Shown here piece after piece: positions 18,286-29,483 of a DNA stretch of 64,000 nucleotides. This stretch comes from Ramlibacter sp. (GTDB lineage Bacteria > Pseudomonadota > Gammaproteobacteria > Burkholderiales > Burkholderiaceae_C), in contig JAUYOG010000023.1 of assembly GCA_030695945.1 (NCBI GenBank), positions 124,001 to 188,000 on the forward strand. Direction: 5' to 3'. The translations under genes were made by a program, and so were the position numbers. The stretch's first letter is position 1, and each line of letters opens with the position of its first letter. A model generated the notes under the pieces. That model did no database searches. It was not told the origin of the DNA and was given only the letters and a program-made list of their open reading frames with translations.

Positions 18286-19269
18286 TCAGTTGCGGCGCTG
18301 CAGCAGTTGAGCCGCCAATTGTAGCAGCCCCTGCGTGTACGGATTGTCGGGGAGCTGCTGAGCGGCCTGCATCGCCCGGCGTGCTTCCGCTGCCGCGGCG
18401 TCACGCGTTACTTCCAGCGCCCCCGTTTGCTTCACGATGGCGATGATGTGATCGAGTTCCTCGACCCCGCCGGTTTCGATCGCCTTGCGAATGAGGTCGC
18501 GCTGTTCCGCGCTGCCGCGTTCCATCGCGGCGATCAGCGGCAAGGTGGCCTTGCCCTCGCGCAGGTCGTCCCCGAGGTTCTTGCCCATTTCGCCCGCGTT
18601 ACCGTCGTAGTCCAGCACGTCGTCGATCACCTGGAAGGCCGTGCCCAGCGCCTGCCCGTAGTTGGCGCAGGCCTGCTCCACGGCGGCATCGGCGCCCGCC
18701 AGCACCGCGCCCAGGCGGGCGCTGGCTTCGAACAGCTTGGCCGTCTTGGAGCGGATCACGCGCAGGTACGCCGCTTCATCCAGCGAGGCGTCGTGCATGT
18801 TCATGAGCTGCAGCACTTCTCCTTCGGCGATCACGTTGGTGGCATCGGCCAGGATTTCCATGATCCGCATCTGGCCGGCGTCCAGCATCATCTGGAAGGC
18901 GCGCGAATACAGGAAATCGCCCACCAGGACGCTCGCGGGATTGCCGAAGCTCTCGTTGGCGGTTGCGCGGCCGCGGCGCAGCGTGGATTCGTCCACGACA
19001 TCGTCGTGTAACAAAGTTGCAGTGTGTATAAATTCCACCACAGCCGCGAGATTGAACCGCTGCGCCCCGGTGTAGCCCAGGGCGCCGCAAATCAGCAGCA
19101 GCAAGGCGGGACGCAACCGCTTGCCGCCGGCGGAGATGATGTAGCGCGAGACCTCGGCGACCAGGGGCACGCCGGAGTCGAGCCGGCGGGCGATGACGAG
19201 GTCGACCTCGCCCATGTCGTCGGTAATGAGGGTAAGCACCGAGGCGGTGCTGGAGGAGGATGCGGTCAA
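18286..19269 (-). CDS. ispB: Polyprenyl (octaprenyl) diphosphate synthase
   Basis: Adds isopentenyl units to farnesyl diphosphate to build the ubiquinone side chain. Both aspartate-rich motifs are intact: LLHDDVVDE near residues 87-95 and VIDDVLDYDG near 212-221. AGGKRLRPAL supplies the IPP-binding residues. The length of 327 is normal. The small residues before the first Asp motif are consistent with a long product, and octaprenyl is inferred from betaproteobacterial ubiquinone-8. It is divergent from rplU, as in many proteobacteria. A TATAAT box lies 25 bases upstream of the ATG. Confidence 0.93.
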   Translation of the reverse strand: MTASSSSTASVLTLITDDMGEVDLVIARRLDSGVPLVAEVSRYIISAGGKRLRPALLLLICGALGYTGAQRFNLAAVVEFIHTATLLHDDVVDESTLRRGRATANESFGNPASVLVGDFLYSRAFQMMLDAGQMRIMEILADATNVIAEGEVLQLMNMHDASLDEAAYLRVIRSKTAKLFEASARLGAVLAGADAAVEQACANYGQALGTAFQVIDDVLDYDGNAGEMGKNLGDDLREGKATLPLIAAMERGSAEQRDLIRKAIETGGVEELDHIIAIVKQTGALEVTRDAAAAEARRAMQAAQQLPDNPYTQGLLQLAAQLLQRRN

Positions 19270-19293
19270 GGCAAAGCGGAAGAGGTTGGCCCG

Positions 19294-19299
19294 ATTATA
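19294..19299 (-). promoter_or_regulatory. -10 box of ispB
   Basis: On the minus strand this reads TATAAT, 24 bases before the ispB start, placing the transcription start about 18 bases upstream of the ATG. No clear -35 TTGACA lies 17 bases further upstream. Assignment is by consensus and position only. Confidence 0.55.
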
Positions 19300-19359
19300 G
19301 GAAGGGCGTGCTTCCTCCCCGCGGGCCTCCCGGGCAGGGGTGTGAGTAACCGCAAACTA

Positions 19360-19368
19360 TGCTATAGT
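19360..19368 (+). promoter_or_regulatory. Extended -10 promoter of rplU-rpmA
   Basis: TGC-TATAGT is a textbook extended -10 element, 53 bases upstream of the rplU start. No good -35 box is visible at 16-18 bp, which is acceptable for extended -10 promoters. It faces right, divergent from the ispB promoter. Confidence 0.6.
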
Positions 19369-19421
19369 GTCGGGCTCTGCGGAAATCCGTCCGTGGAGCT
19401 TCTCATTATTCAGAGGTCAAC

Positions 19422-19733
19422 ATGTACGCGGTCATAAAAACCGGCGGCAAGCAGTATCGCGTTGCTTCCGGCGAAAAAATTAAAGTAGAACAGATTGCTG
19501 CGGACGTAGGCCAGGAAATCGTGATCGACCAGGTTCTGGCCGTCGGCAACGGCAGCGAGATCAAGGTCGGCACACCCCTGGTGTCCGGCGCAACTGTGAA
19601 AGCCACCGTGGTGGCTCACGGCAAGCACGACAAGGTTCGCATCTTCAAGATGCGCCGTCGCAAGCACTATCAAAAGCGCCAAGGGCATCGCCAGCAGTTC
19701 ACCGAACTGGAAATCGGCGTGATTGCCGGCTAA
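19422..19733 (+). CDS. rplU: 50S ribosomal protein L21
   Basis: Large-subunit ribosomal protein that contacts 23S rRNA. The 103-residue sequence begins [15 protein letters not shown], the invariant start of L21, and contains the basic block [17 protein letters not shown] near residues 75-92. It is followed after 15 bases by rpmA in the standard L21-L27 operon, which also fits the downstream Obg gene. Confidence 0.98.
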   Translation: MYAVIKTGGKQYRVASGEKIKVEQIAADVGQEIVIDQVLAVGNGSEIKVGTPLVSGATVKATVVAHGKHDKVRIFKMRRRKHYQKRQGHRQQFTELEIGVIAG

Positions 19734-19748
19734 CCAGGAGCAACGGAA

Positions 19749-20006
19749 ATGGCACAGAAAAAAGGCGGCGGCTCTACGCGAAACGGGCGGGATTCCCAGC
19801 CCAAGATGCTCGGCGTGAAGGCTTTCGGCGGTGAACTCATCAGCGCCGGCTCCATCATCGTGCGCCAGCGCGGCACCAGGTTCCACCCCGGCACCAACGT
19901 CGGGCTGGGCAAGGACCACACCCTGTTCGCCCTGGTGGACGGCCACGTGTCGTTCGCGACCAAGGGTGCAATGAACAAGCAGACCGTGAGCGTCGTCCCG
20001 GCGTAA
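19749..20006 (+). CDS. rpmA: 50S ribosomal protein L27
   Basis: Large-subunit protein whose N-terminal tail reaches the peptidyl-transferase centre. The 85-residue sequence begins [16 protein letters not shown], as in L27 proteins that do not need N-terminal processing. [15 protein letters not shown] is also diagnostic. It is preceded by AGGAG (CCAGGAGCAACGGAA) and followed by a strong intrinsic terminator. Confidence 0.98.
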   Translation: MAQKKGGGSTRNGRDSQPKMLGVKAFGGELISAGSIIVRQRGTRFHPGTNVGLGKDHTLFALVDGHVSFATKGAMNKQTVSVVPA

Positions 20007-20026
20007 CGCGTCACTTCGCCCACCCG

Positions 20027-20059
20027 CGAAGCCCCGATTCGTCGGGGCTTCGTCTTTTT
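20027..20059 (+). terminator. Rho-independent terminator after rpmA
   Basis: A perfect 11-bp stem (CGAAGCCCCGA / TCGGGGCTTCG) closed by a TTCG tetraloop is followed by TCTTTTT. It separates the ribosomal-protein transcript from obgE, which has its own -10-like box just downstream. Confidence 0.93.
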
Positions 20060-20070
20060 GGGGCGAAATT

Positions 20071-20076
20071 TATACT
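20071..20076 (+). promoter_or_regulatory. Putative -10 box of obgE (near-leaderless)
   Basis: TATACT ends nine bases before the obgE ATG, so transcription from it would start within a few bases of the start codon. The region directly before the ATG has no Shine-Dalgarno sequence, which fits a leaderless or very short-leader transcript. No convincing -35 box is present. Position and consensus are the only evidence. Confidence 0.45.
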
Positions 20077-20078
20077 GA

Positions 20079-22273
<2,195 letters not shown>

Positions 22274-22274
22274 C

Positions 22275-22778
22275 TCATTGCGGTTGGTCGAAGCGCGCCA
22301 CCGGTGCGCGCAAGTCACTGACGATCTTGGCGGTCGAGCTGGCGGTGCCGTGACCGACGCAAGCGCCGGTGCGGGCGATGGTCAGCGCATGCCGGGGCAT
22401 CGGCGCCGATTGCAGCGGCAGCCACTGCGGGTCTTTCGCGATCACCCAGCCGCTCCCGGGGTTGTGCCGCGCATAGACCTTGTATTCCCCGGTCTTGCAC
22501 CGGATGCCTTCGTACATGGCGTTGACGGCGCCCGAAGGCGCGGTGGCCACGACCACATAGCGAACGATGCCATCGCTGCCCAGGGCGACCGAGGCCGGCG
22601 CGACGCCGAACCGCAGGGCCGAGCGCGGCGTATCCAGGGCGATCAGGCCTTCGGCGCTGAAGGCGGGCGCGGGCGGCGCCTCGACCTCGCGCCAGTCCGG
22701 GTCGATCGGGGCGAGCTGCGCGTGTGCGGTGAACCCGGCGATCGACAGCGCCAGTGCGAAAAATCGATCAAGGCGCAT
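22275..22778 (-). CDS. CNP1-like family exported protein
   Basis: A 167-residue secreted protein of unknown function, with a cleavable signal peptide ([20 protein letters not shown]). The mature part contains [20 protein letters not shown], then [11 protein letters not shown] and a later GACVGHGTA, giving two cysteines that could form a disulfide. The pattern fits the betaproteobacterial CNP1-like domain. The start overlaps the rppH 3' end by 11 bases, so it is probably the second gene of an rppH operon. No function is known to me. Confidence 0.78.
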   Translation of the reverse strand: MRLDRFFALALSIAGFTAHAQLAPIDPDWREVEAPPAPAFSAEGLIALDTPRSALRFGVAPASVALGSDGIVRYVVVATAPSGAVNAMYEGIRCKTGEYKVYARHNPGSGWVIAKDPQWLPLQSAPMPRHALTIARTGACVGHGTASSTAKIVSDLRAPVARFDQPQ

Positions 22779-23412
22779 GCTTGTTGACCTGCGGCTTGAG
22801 GCCGGACTGCGGATCGGGCTCGAATGTCGCGCCCGGCGGGAGCTCCAGGCCGGCGCCGGGAATGGGTTCCATGGCGCCGTCGTGCCCATCGTGGTCGCGC
22901 GCGCGCATGCCGCTGCGCAGGTAGCGGTTGCGATGGTCGTGCCGCGGCAGGAATCGCGCGAGTTCGGTGAGCGCCATTTCATAGACGCCGCGCTTGAATT
23001 CCACGACCACGTCCAGGGGCACCCAGTAGTCGTTCCAGCGCCAGGCGTCGAACTCCGGATGGTTGGTGGCGCGCAAGTTCAGGTTCCAGTCCTGCCCCAT
23101 GAGCTGCAGCAGGTACCAGATCTGCTTCTGGCCCTTGTAGTGGCCGCGCGCGTCGCGGCGGATGTACCGGTCTGGCACCTCGTAGCGCAACCAGTCGCGG
23201 GTGCGGGCGATGATGCGCACATGCTCGGGCATGAGCCCCACTTCCTCGTGCAGCTCGCGGAACATGGCCTGCTCCGGGGTTTCGCCCCGGTCAATGCCAC
23301 CCTGCGGAAACTGCCAGCTGTGGGTGCGTATGCGCTTGCCCCAGAACACCTGGTTTTTCTGGTTGAGCAGGATGATGCCGACGTTCGGCCGAAAGCCGTC
23401 CCGGTCAAGCAT
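22768..23412 (-). CDS. rppH: RNA pyrophosphohydrolase RppH
   Basis: Removes pyrophosphate from the 5' end of triphosphorylated mRNA, which licenses 5'-dependent decay by RNase E. The Nudix box is clear: [20 protein letters not shown] followed by VGL. The start [18 protein letters not shown] matches RppH. Other markers are WQFPQGG and [20 protein letters not shown] at 23418 is possible but the ATG at 23412 fits the family. At 214 residues it is longer than E. coli RppH because of a ~45-residue polar tail. It is divergent from proS, the common betaproteobacterial arrangement. Confidence 0.94.
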   Translation of the reverse strand: MLDRDGFRPNVGIILLNQKNQVFWGKRIRTHSWQFPQGGIDRGETPEQAMFRELHEEVGLMPEHVRIIARTRDWLRYEVPDRYIRRDARGHYKGQKQIWYLLQLMGQDWNLNLRATNHPEFDAWRWNDYWVPLDVVVEFKRGVYEMALTELARFLPRHDHRNRYLRSGMRARDHDGHDGAMEPIPGAGLELPPGATFEPDPQSGLKPQVNKHAP

Positions 23413-23503
23413 AATCAAACCCCAATTTTTAAACTGAGTTCATTATGCACGGCGCGCTTCGCGCAGGCAAAGGGCTCAGCGGCCAGACGGCGGCCCCCAT
23501 CCG

Positions 23504-25249
23504 ATGAAAGCATCCCAGTTCTTCATATCCACCCTCAAGGAAGCCCCGGCCGACGCCGAAGTGGTCAGCCACCAGCTGATGATGCGCGCCGGCATGATCA
23601 AGAAGCTCGGCGCCGGTATCTACAGCTACATGCCCATGGGGCTGCGCGTGGTGCGCAAGGTCGAGGCCATCGTGCGCGAGGAAATGAACCGGGCGGGGGC
23701 CGTTGAACTGCTGATGCCGGTCGTCCAGCCGGCGGAGTTCTGGCAGGAAACGGGCCGCTGGCAGGCCATGGGGCCGGAGCTGATGCGCGTGAAGGACCGG
23801 CACGACCGCGACTTCATCATCCAGCCCACCAGCGAAGAGGTGGTCACGGACATCGCCCGGCAGGAACTGCGCAGCTACAAGCAATTGCCGAAGAATCTGT
23901 ACCACATCCAGACGAAATTCCGCGATGAGCGCCGTCCGCGGTTCGGGGTGATGCGAAGCCGCGAATTCATCATGAAGGACGCCTACAGCTTCGACCGCGA
24001 CGAGGCGGCGGCCAAGGCAAGCTACGAGGTGATGGCGCGGGCTTACCGGGCCATCTTCGACCGCTTCGGGCTGACCTACCGGGCGGTGGCGGCCGACAGC
24101 GGCGCCATCGGCGGCGACCTTTCGGAGGAGTTCCAGGTGATCGCCGCCACGGGCGAAGACGCGATCGTCTACTGCGCCGGCAGCTCCTATGCGGCCAACA
24201 TGGAAAAGGCCGAGGCCCTGCCGCCACGGTCGCCCCGCGGCGCGGCTTCGCAAAGCCTGGTGAAGACACCGACGCCGGGCAAGAGCACCTGCCCCGACGT
24301 TGCCGAGCTGCTCGAGGTGCCGCTCGCCACCACGGTGAAGTCGCTGGTGCTGGCCACCGACCAGGTGGACGAGCGCGGCGAAGTCGTGAAGACGCAGGTG
24401 TGGCTGCTGCTGGTGCGCGGCGACCATGACATGAACGAGATCAAGGTGGGCAAGGTGCCCGGCCTGGCCGCGGGCTTCCGCTTCGCGACGGTGGCCGAGA
24501 TCGTGGACCATTTCGGCACCAAGCCGGGCTACCTCGGGCCGATCGCCACGAACAAGCCGGTGAAGGTGGTCGCGGACCGCGAAGTCGCGGTCATGGCTGA
24601 CTGGATCTGTGGTGCGAACGAGGAGGGCTTCCACTTCACCGGTGTGAACTGGGGCCGCGACCTGCCGGAGCCCGACGCGGTGGCCGACCTGCGCAACGTC
24701 GTGGAAGGCGACCTGTCGCCCGACGGCAAGGGCGTGCTCGCGATCGAGCGCGGCATCGAGATCGGCCACATCTTCTTCCTCGGCACCAAGTACAGCGAGC
24801 CGATGAACGCCACCTTCCTCGACGAGAACGGCAAGCCGCAGCTGATGCAGATGGGGTGCTACGGCATCGGCATCACGCGCCTGCCCGCGGCGGCGATCGA
24901 GCAGAACAACGACGAGCGCGGCATCATCTGGCCCGATTCGATCGCGCCCTTCACGGTCGTGATCTGCCCGATCGGCATGGACCGCAGCGCCGACGTCAAG
25001 GCGGCGGCGGAGAAGCTGCACGACGAGCTGCTGGCGGCCGGCGTGGACGTGATGCTGGACGACCGCGGCGAGCGCCCGGGCGCGATGTTCGCGGATTGGG
25101 AGCTGATCGGCGTGCCGCATCGCGTCGTCATCTCCGACCGGGGCCTGAAGGAAGGCCAGCTCGAATACCAGCACCGCCGCGATGCCCAGGCCACGAAGGT
25201 GCCGGCCGGCGAGGTCTTCGGCTTCGTCCGCGGCCGGCTGAAGGCGTGA
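23504..25249 (+). CDS. proS: Prolyl-tRNA synthetase (bacterial type, with editing domain)
   Basis: Charges tRNA-Pro. Class II catalytic motifs are present: motif 2 around [19 protein letters not shown] and motif 3 in [17 protein letters not shown]. The YbaK-like editing (INS) domain lies between motifs 2 and 3 (about 230-400), with [10 protein letters not shown] at its start and KPGYLGPI within. The C-terminal anticodon-binding domain starts near [12 protein letters not shown]. At 581 residues it is a standard bacterial-type enzyme. The last codon overlaps the GTG start of the next gene by four bases. Confidence 0.97.
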   Translation: MKASQFFISTLKEAPADAEVVSHQLMMRAGMIKKLGAGIYSYMPMGLRVVRKVEAIVREEMNRAGAVELLMPVVQPAEFWQETGRWQAMGPELMRVKDRHDRDFIIQPTSEEVVTDIARQELRSYKQLPKNLYHIQTKFRDERRPRFGVMRSREFIMKDAYSFDRDEAAAKASYEVMARAYRAIFDRFGLTYRAVAADSGAIGGDLSEEFQVIAATGEDAIVYCAGSSYAANMEKAEALPPRSPRGAASQSLVKTPTPGKSTCPDVAELLEVPLATTVKSLVLATDQVDERGEVVKTQVWLLLVRGDHDMNEIKVGKVPGLAAGFRFATVAEIVDHFGTKPGYLGPIATNKPVKVVADREVAVMADWICGANEEGFHFTGVNWGRDLPEPDAVADLRNVVEGDLSPDGKGVLAIERGIEIGHIFFLGTKYSEPMNATFLDENGKPQLMQMGCYGIGITRLPAAAIEQNNDERGIIWPDSIAPFTVVICPIGMDRSADVKAAAEKLHDELLAAGVDVMLDDRGERPGAMFADWELIGVPHRVVISDRGLKEGQLEYQHRRDAQATKVPAGEVFGFVRGRLKA

Positions 25250-25929
25250 TCGGCCGGCGCGATTGCCTGAAGGCCGTCCCGGCCGGGCTCGGCATGCTGT
25301 GGTTCTCGGCGCCGGTGCAAGCCGGCGGCCAGATCGAGGAGCCGCTCGCCGACTCCGTGCGCTCCGCGTTGAGTTCCGCCGTGGCCAATTCCGCGCCGCC
25401 GATCCCAGAGTTCCCGGACACGGATGCGCGGTTGCGCTACCTGCGCTGGCTCGGCGCGATGAGCGGGCGCCTGCGCAAGCGCAAGGTCGACTGGCAGGAG
25501 CGCAAGGAATTCCTGCAGTCCGTCTGGTACGAGAGCCGCCGTGCCGGCCTCGATACCGGGCTCGTGCTGGGCCTGATCCAGGTGGAAAGCAATTTCCGCA
25601 AGTTCGCCGTGAGTTCGGTGGGCGCGCGCGGCTACATGCAGGTGATGCCGTTCTGGACGCGCGTAATCGGCGACGGCGACGCGGGCAAGCTGTTCCACAT
25701 GCAGACCAACCTGCGTTTCGGTTGCGTGATCCTGCGGCATTACATCGACCGCGAGCGCGGTAATTTGTTCATGGCGCTGGGCCGCTACAACGGCAGCCGC
25801 GGCAAGCCGCAGTACCCGAACGCGGTATTCGCCGCGAGCAAGACATGGGATTTCCACGACTTGCCGGCGATGGAGAGGTCGCCGGACCCGACCCGGCCCG
25901 CGGACAAGGCCCCGGCCGGGCCGAGCTGA
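25246..25929 (+). CDS. Exported lytic transglycosylase (SLT domain)
   Basis: Cleaves the MurNAc-GlcNAc bond of peptidoglycan with formation of anhydro-MurNAc. A GTG start overlapping the proS stop (GTGA) gives a short signal region ([20 protein letters not shown]) with a twin-arginine-like RR and a hydrophobic core. The SLT domain spans about residues 95-205. The catalytic glutamate is Glu114 in [11 protein letters not shown], followed by [12 protein letters not shown] and the [10 protein letters not shown] motif. It has 227 residues. The Cys in RRDCLKA could suggest a lipoprotein, but no lipobox context is present. Translation is probably coupled to proS. Confidence 0.88.
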   Translation: MIGRRDCLKAVPAGLGMLWFSAPVQAGGQIEEPLADSVRSALSSAVANSAPPIPEFPDTDARLRYLRWLGAMSGRLRKRKVDWQERKEFLQSVWYESRRAGLDTGLVLGLIQVESNFRKFAVSSVGARGYMQVMPFWTRVIGDGDAGKLFHMQTNLRFGCVILRHYIDRERGNLFMALGRYNGSRGKPQYPNAVFAASKTWDFHDLPAMERSPDPTRPADKAPAGPS

Positions 25930-26928
25930 TTACTGGACGAAGCCGATCTTCCCCTTGGCGGAACCGGCCTTGGGCAGGTCCTCCACCGAGATTTCCCCGC
26001 GCTGGTCCAGCCGTGCGTTGCCAAAGCCCGTCATCAGCGCGCGGCGCATGTCGCGCGGCGCCAGCTCGGCCAGCTGGTCCAGCACGTCATCCGGCGGGGC
26101 CGGGTCGAAGCGCGCCCCCCAGCCGTGTTCCGCGCGGATCGACGAATAGAGGTTGCGCGCGATGTGGCGCGCCGCCTCGAAGGAGGGAGGCTCGATCTCG
26201 AACACGTTCATCCGGTTGAGGATGGGTTCGGGGATGCAGCGCTCGTCATTGGCCGTCATGATCCAGATGACCTGGCTCGCGTCGATCGCGACTTCGGCGA
26301 ATTCGTCCATGAAGGAGCCCGCGGTGTCGTGTTCCAGCAGGCTGTACATGGCGCCGAGCGGGTCGTACTGCGCGTCGGCACTGGCCTTGTCGATCTCGTC
26401 CACCACGATGACGGGGTTGGCGTACTGGCCTTCCACCAGGGCCTCGAAGACCTTGCCGGGCTTGGCGCCTTTCCATTGCGACGAGGCGCCGGACAGCAGC
26501 CACCCCGCCGTCATGGAACTCATGGGCACCAGGTTCATGCCCGTCCCCAGCAACTCGGCCAGCTTGCGGGCGAAATGCGTCTTTCCGATACCCGGCGGGC
26601 CGAGCAGCAGCATGGGCGTGACTTCGAGGCCGTCGCGGCAATCCTGCGACAGCGCCACGTGGCGTTTCACGTCATCCAGGGCGTCGGTGAAGTTCGGCAA
26701 CTGGTCGTACAGCGCGCCCATGTCGGGCAGGCCGCTGGGCTTGACCTGGAAGCGCTCGGGACCGCGTTCGAGCATGCGCTCGTAGGTCGTGCGAAGGCTT
26801 TCGTGGTCCCTTCCGGGCAGCTTGGCCAGCTTGCGCTCCACGTCGTGCGGATGGAACACATTGCGCAAGTTGGCGATGGGCAACTGGAACGAGGAAGACT
26901 GATGAGGAACGAGACTGCGTGATTCCAT
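25930..26928 (-). CDS. AAA+ ATPase, MoxR/Lon-like
   Basis: A 332-residue AAA+ protein. Walker A is LLLGPPGIGKTH (about residues 107-118), Walker B is VIVVDEIDKA, and the sensor 1 stretch is WIMTANDERCIPEPILNRM. The C-terminal helical lid ends with ELAPRDMRRALMTGFGNAR. The resemblance to the Lon ATPase core is notable, but neither the Lon N-domain nor the Ser-Lys protease domain is present. A remodelling role is inferred; the target is unknown. The stop abuts the lytic transglycosylase stop without a gap. A 16-bp imperfect palindrome lies about 90 bases upstream at 27012-27027. Confidence 0.8.
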   Translation of the reverse strand: MESRSLVPHQSSSFQLPIANLRNVFHPHDVERKLAKLPGRDHESLRTTYERMLERGPERFQVKPSGLPDMGALYDQLPNFTDALDDVKRHVALSQDCRDGLEVTPMLLLGPPGIGKTHFARKLAELLGTGMNLVPMSSMTAGWLLSGASSQWKGAKPGKVFEALVEGQYANPVIVVDEIDKASADAQYDPLGAMYSLLEHDTAGSFMDEFAEVAIDASQVIWIMTANDERCIPEPILNRMNVFEIEPPSFEAARHIARNLYSSIRAEHGWGARFDPAPPDDVLDQLAELAPRDMRRALMTGFGNARLDQRGEISVEDLPKAGSAKGKIGFVQ

Positions 26929-27067
26929 CGAGCACTCCTATCCGGGCTTGGCTGATTCCAGCATAAGCCGTGCCAGAGGGCAATCGAGTGGGACCGCAGT
27001 CGCAACGCAATGTCAGCAATTGCCGACAACGTACTGGCAGCCGCATCGCGCGACTGCTACCGGACGA

Positions 27068-27397
27068 TCAGGCCTGCGGCGGGGTACCGAGGACCTGTTG
27101 CAGCTCGCCGCTCTGGTACATCTCCATCATGATGTCCGAGCCGCCCACGAATTCGCCCTTCACATACAGCTGGGGGATCGTCGGCCAGTTGCTGTATTCC
27201 TTGATGCCCTGGCGGATTTCTTCGTCCTCGAGCACGTTGACTGTCCGCACGCCCTTGGGATCGACGCCGCAGGCCTTGAGGATCTGGATCGCGCGGCCGG
27301 AGAAGCCGCACATCGGGAAGTTCGCATCGCCTTTCATGAAGAGGACGACGTCGGCGCCCTTCACGAGCTGGTCGATGCGTTGTTGGGTGTCGCTCAT
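27068..27397 (-). CDS. grxD: Monothiol glutaredoxin Grx4
   Basis: Carries or transfers [2Fe-2S] clusters in the cytoplasm. The monothiol active site CGFS (Cys30) is preceded by FPMC, and WPTIPQLYVKGEFVGGSDIM is the glutathione-binding region. It has 109 residues. The ATG at 27397 has AAGGAG eight bases upstream, which decides against an upstream start. It lies 48 bases after prmC in the hemA-prfA-prmC-grxD run, a conserved betaproteobacterial order. Confidence 0.95.
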   Translation of the reverse strand: MSDTQQRIDQLVKGADVVLFMKGDANFPMCGFSGRAIQILKACGVDPKGVRTVNVLEDEEIRQGIKEYSNWPTIPQLYVKGEFVGGSDIMMEMYQSGELQQVLGTPPQA

Positions 27398-27445
27398 TTC
27401 GAATACTCCTTGCAGGGCCGGGGGCCCGTAAGACATTGGGGTGGA

Positions 27446-28273
27446 TTATCCCAGTTCAAGCCACTGGCCGCCGGAGCAGCGTTCGATGCCCTGGATGTCC
27501 CGCCGGCTGGCTACCCTGCCGAAACCGGCCGCCGCCAGCAGCGCGCGCACCGCTTCGGCCTGGTCGAACCCATGCTCCAGCAGCAGCCAGCCTCCCCGCA
27601 CCAGGTGCGAGGGAGCCTGGCGGACGATGGTCCGGATGTCGCGCAGGCCGTCGGCGCCGGCGGCGAGGGCGCTGAGCGGCTCGTGCGCGAGCGCGGCGAG
27701 ATGCGGATCGCCCTCGGCCACGTATGGCGGGTTCGACACGATGAGGTCGTACCTCGCTTCGCTGGCGCCGAGCCAGGAAGCCTGCCGGAAGGTCACGCCC
27801 AGCCCCAGGGCCTGCGCGTTGGCGCCCGCCACTGCGAGTGCGCCGGCCCCGGCGTCGACGGCTTCCACCTGCGCGGCGGGCCGATGCTTCTTGATGGCGA
27901 GCGCGATCGCGCCGCTGCCTGTCCCCAGGTCGACCACGCTGGCGGCGGACTGTACGGGCAGGATGTCCAACGCCCATTCGACCAGGGTTTCGGTGTCTGG
28001 CCGCGGCACCAGCACCCGTTCGTCCACGGCCAGCCGAAGGCCGAAGAACTCCTTGTGGCCCACGATGTAGGCCAGCGGTTCGCCGATGGCCCGCCGCTCG
28101 CAAAGGAGCCTGAAAGCCTCCTGCAGGGCTGGCTCCAGCGGGTCGGCATCATGGGCCAGCAGCCAGGCGCGATCGGTCTGCGGCCGGCCCAGCACGTGCA
28201 ACACCAGCAATTGCGAATCCAGCCGCTCCAGTCCGAGGGCGGCGGCCGAGGCGAGCGCCTGCGCGAAGGTCAT
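27446..28273 (-). CDS. prmC: Release factor glutamine methyltransferase
   Basis: Methylates the glutamine of the GGQ motif in release factors RF1 and RF2, raising termination efficiency. An N-terminal helical domain is followed by a Rossmann SAM domain with VVDLGTGSGAIALAI. The substrate-binding motif is SNPPYV. The start codon overlaps the prfA stop, so the enzyme and its substrate RF1 are translationally coupled. It has 275 residues, as expected. Confidence 0.95.
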   Translation of the reverse strand: MTFAQALASAAALGLERLDSQLLVLHVLGRPQTDRAWLLAHDADPLEPALQEAFRLLCERRAIGEPLAYIVGHKEFFGLRLAVDERVLVPRPDTETLVEWALDILPVQSAASVVDLGTGSGAIALAIKKHRPAAQVEAVDAGAGALAVAGANAQALGLGVTFRQASWLGASEARYDLIVSNPPYVAEGDPHLAALAHEPLSALAAGADGLRDIRTIVRQAPSHLVRGGWLLLEHGFDQAEAVRALLAAAGFGRVASRRDIQGIERCSGGQWLELG

Positions 28274-29364
28274 CAGCGTCCGCCCAGCCCGATCTCCAGC
28301 TCTTCGAGCTGCTCGGCCTTGCGCGCCAGCAGCAGGGCCTCCACGACTTCATCCAGGTCGCCATCCATGATGAACTGCAGCTTGTACAGCGTGAGGTTGA
28401 TGCGGTGGTCGGTCAGGCGCCCCTGCGGGAAATTGTAGGTACGGATGCGGTCGCTGCGATCGCCGCTGCCGATCAGGCCCTTGCGCGTGGCGGCCTCCCT
28501 GGCGGCGCGCTCGCTTCGTTCCTTTTCCTTGATGCGGGCAGCCAGCACCTGCATGGCCTTGGCCTTGTTGCGGTGCTGCGAGCGGTCGTCCTGGCACTCC
28601 GCGACGATGCCGGTGGGGATGTGCGTGATGCGCACCGCCGAATCCGTCTTGTTGACGTGCTGGCCGCCGGCGCCGCTGGCGCGGTAGGTGTCGATGCGCA
28701 GGTCGGCGGGGTTGATCTGCACGGCCTGCGCCTCGTCGGGCTCCGGCAGGGCCGCGACGGTGCACGCGCTGGTGTGGATGCGGCCTTGCGTCTCCGTGGC
28801 CGGCACGCGCTGCACGCGATGCCCGCCCGACTCGAACTTGAGCTTGCCGTACGAGCCTTCCCCGACGACACGGATCACCACTTCCTTGTACCCGCCCACC
28901 TCGCCTTCGCTTTCGCTGACGATCTCGGAGCGCCAGCCCTGGCGCTCCGCATAGCGCGTGTACATGCGCAGCAGGTCACCGGCGAAGAGCGCCGATTCGT
29001 CGCCGCCCGTGCCGGCGCGGATTTCGAGGAAGGTGTTGCGAACATCGTCCGGGTCCCTGGGCAGCAGCAATCGCTGCAGTTCCTCTTCCAGCCCCGGCAG
29101 CCCGGCTTCGAGCGCCGCGATCTCGTCGCGGGCCATTTCGGCCATCTCGGGGTCTTCCAGCATCTCCCGGGCTTGCGCCAACCCGCTCTCGGCCTGCAGG
29201 AACCGTTCGAACAATGCGGCCACCACGCTCACTTCGGCGTGCTCGCGCGTGAGCGCGCGGAAGCGCTCCATGTCCTGTACGACTTCGGGTTGCTGAAGGA
29301 AGAAGTCCAGCTCCTTGAGGCGGACGGGGTAGCGTTCGAGTTGCTGGCGAAGGAAGGATTTCAT
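28273..29364 (-). CDS. prfA: Peptide chain release factor 1
   Basis: Recognises UAA and UAG stop codons and triggers peptide release. The GGQ motif is in [18 protein letters not shown], the site methylated by PrmC. The family markers [16 protein letters not shown] and [10 protein letters not shown] are also present. The open frame extends upstream through the prfA-hemA gap, but the ATG at 29364 ([13 protein letters not shown]) gives 363 residues, the usual length. Because RF1 decodes UAG, it would also act at the premature amber codon in hemX of this genome. Confidence 0.96.
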   Translation of the reverse strand: MKSFLRQQLERYPVRLKELDFFLQQPEVVQDMERFRALTREHAEVSVVAALFERFLQAESGLAQAREMLEDPEMAEMARDEIAALEAGLPGLEEELQRLLLPRDPDDVRNTFLEIRAGTGGDESALFAGDLLRMYTRYAERQGWRSEIVSESEGEVGGYKEVVIRVVGEGSYGKLKFESGGHRVQRVPATETQGRIHTSACTVAALPEPDEAQAVQINPADLRIDTYRASGAGGQHVNKTDSAVRITHIPTGIVAECQDDRSQHRNKAKAMQVLAARIKEKERSERAAREAATRKGLIGSGDRSDRIRTYNFPQGRLTDHRINLTLYKLQFIMDGDLDEVVEALLLARKAEQLEELEIGLGGR

Positions 29365-29392
29365 GGGCGTTGCTGGATGGCTGGGGACTGTC

Positions 29393-29450
29393 ATTGCGGA
29401 CCTGATCCGCAATCCATGGCGGCGCATGGATGCCGGGTCGAGCCCGGCAT
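29393..29450. repeat. Double-hairpin element between hemA and prfA
   Basis: Two perfect 8-bp stems lie 16 bases apart: ATTGCGGA-CCTGA-TCCGCAAT (29393-29413) and ATGCCGGG-TCGAG-CCCGGCAT (29430-29450), each with a five-base loop. The paired CCGGGTCGAGCCCGG unit resembles dispersed intergenic repeats known from many proteobacteria (recall, not a search). It occupies most of the 119-base gap between hemA and prfA and could stall polymerase or stabilise the upstream hemA mRNA. No second copy is seen in this window. Confidence 0.6.
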
Positions 29451-29483
29451 GACGAAGGCCGGTGACCCGTTGGGCGAGCCCAG

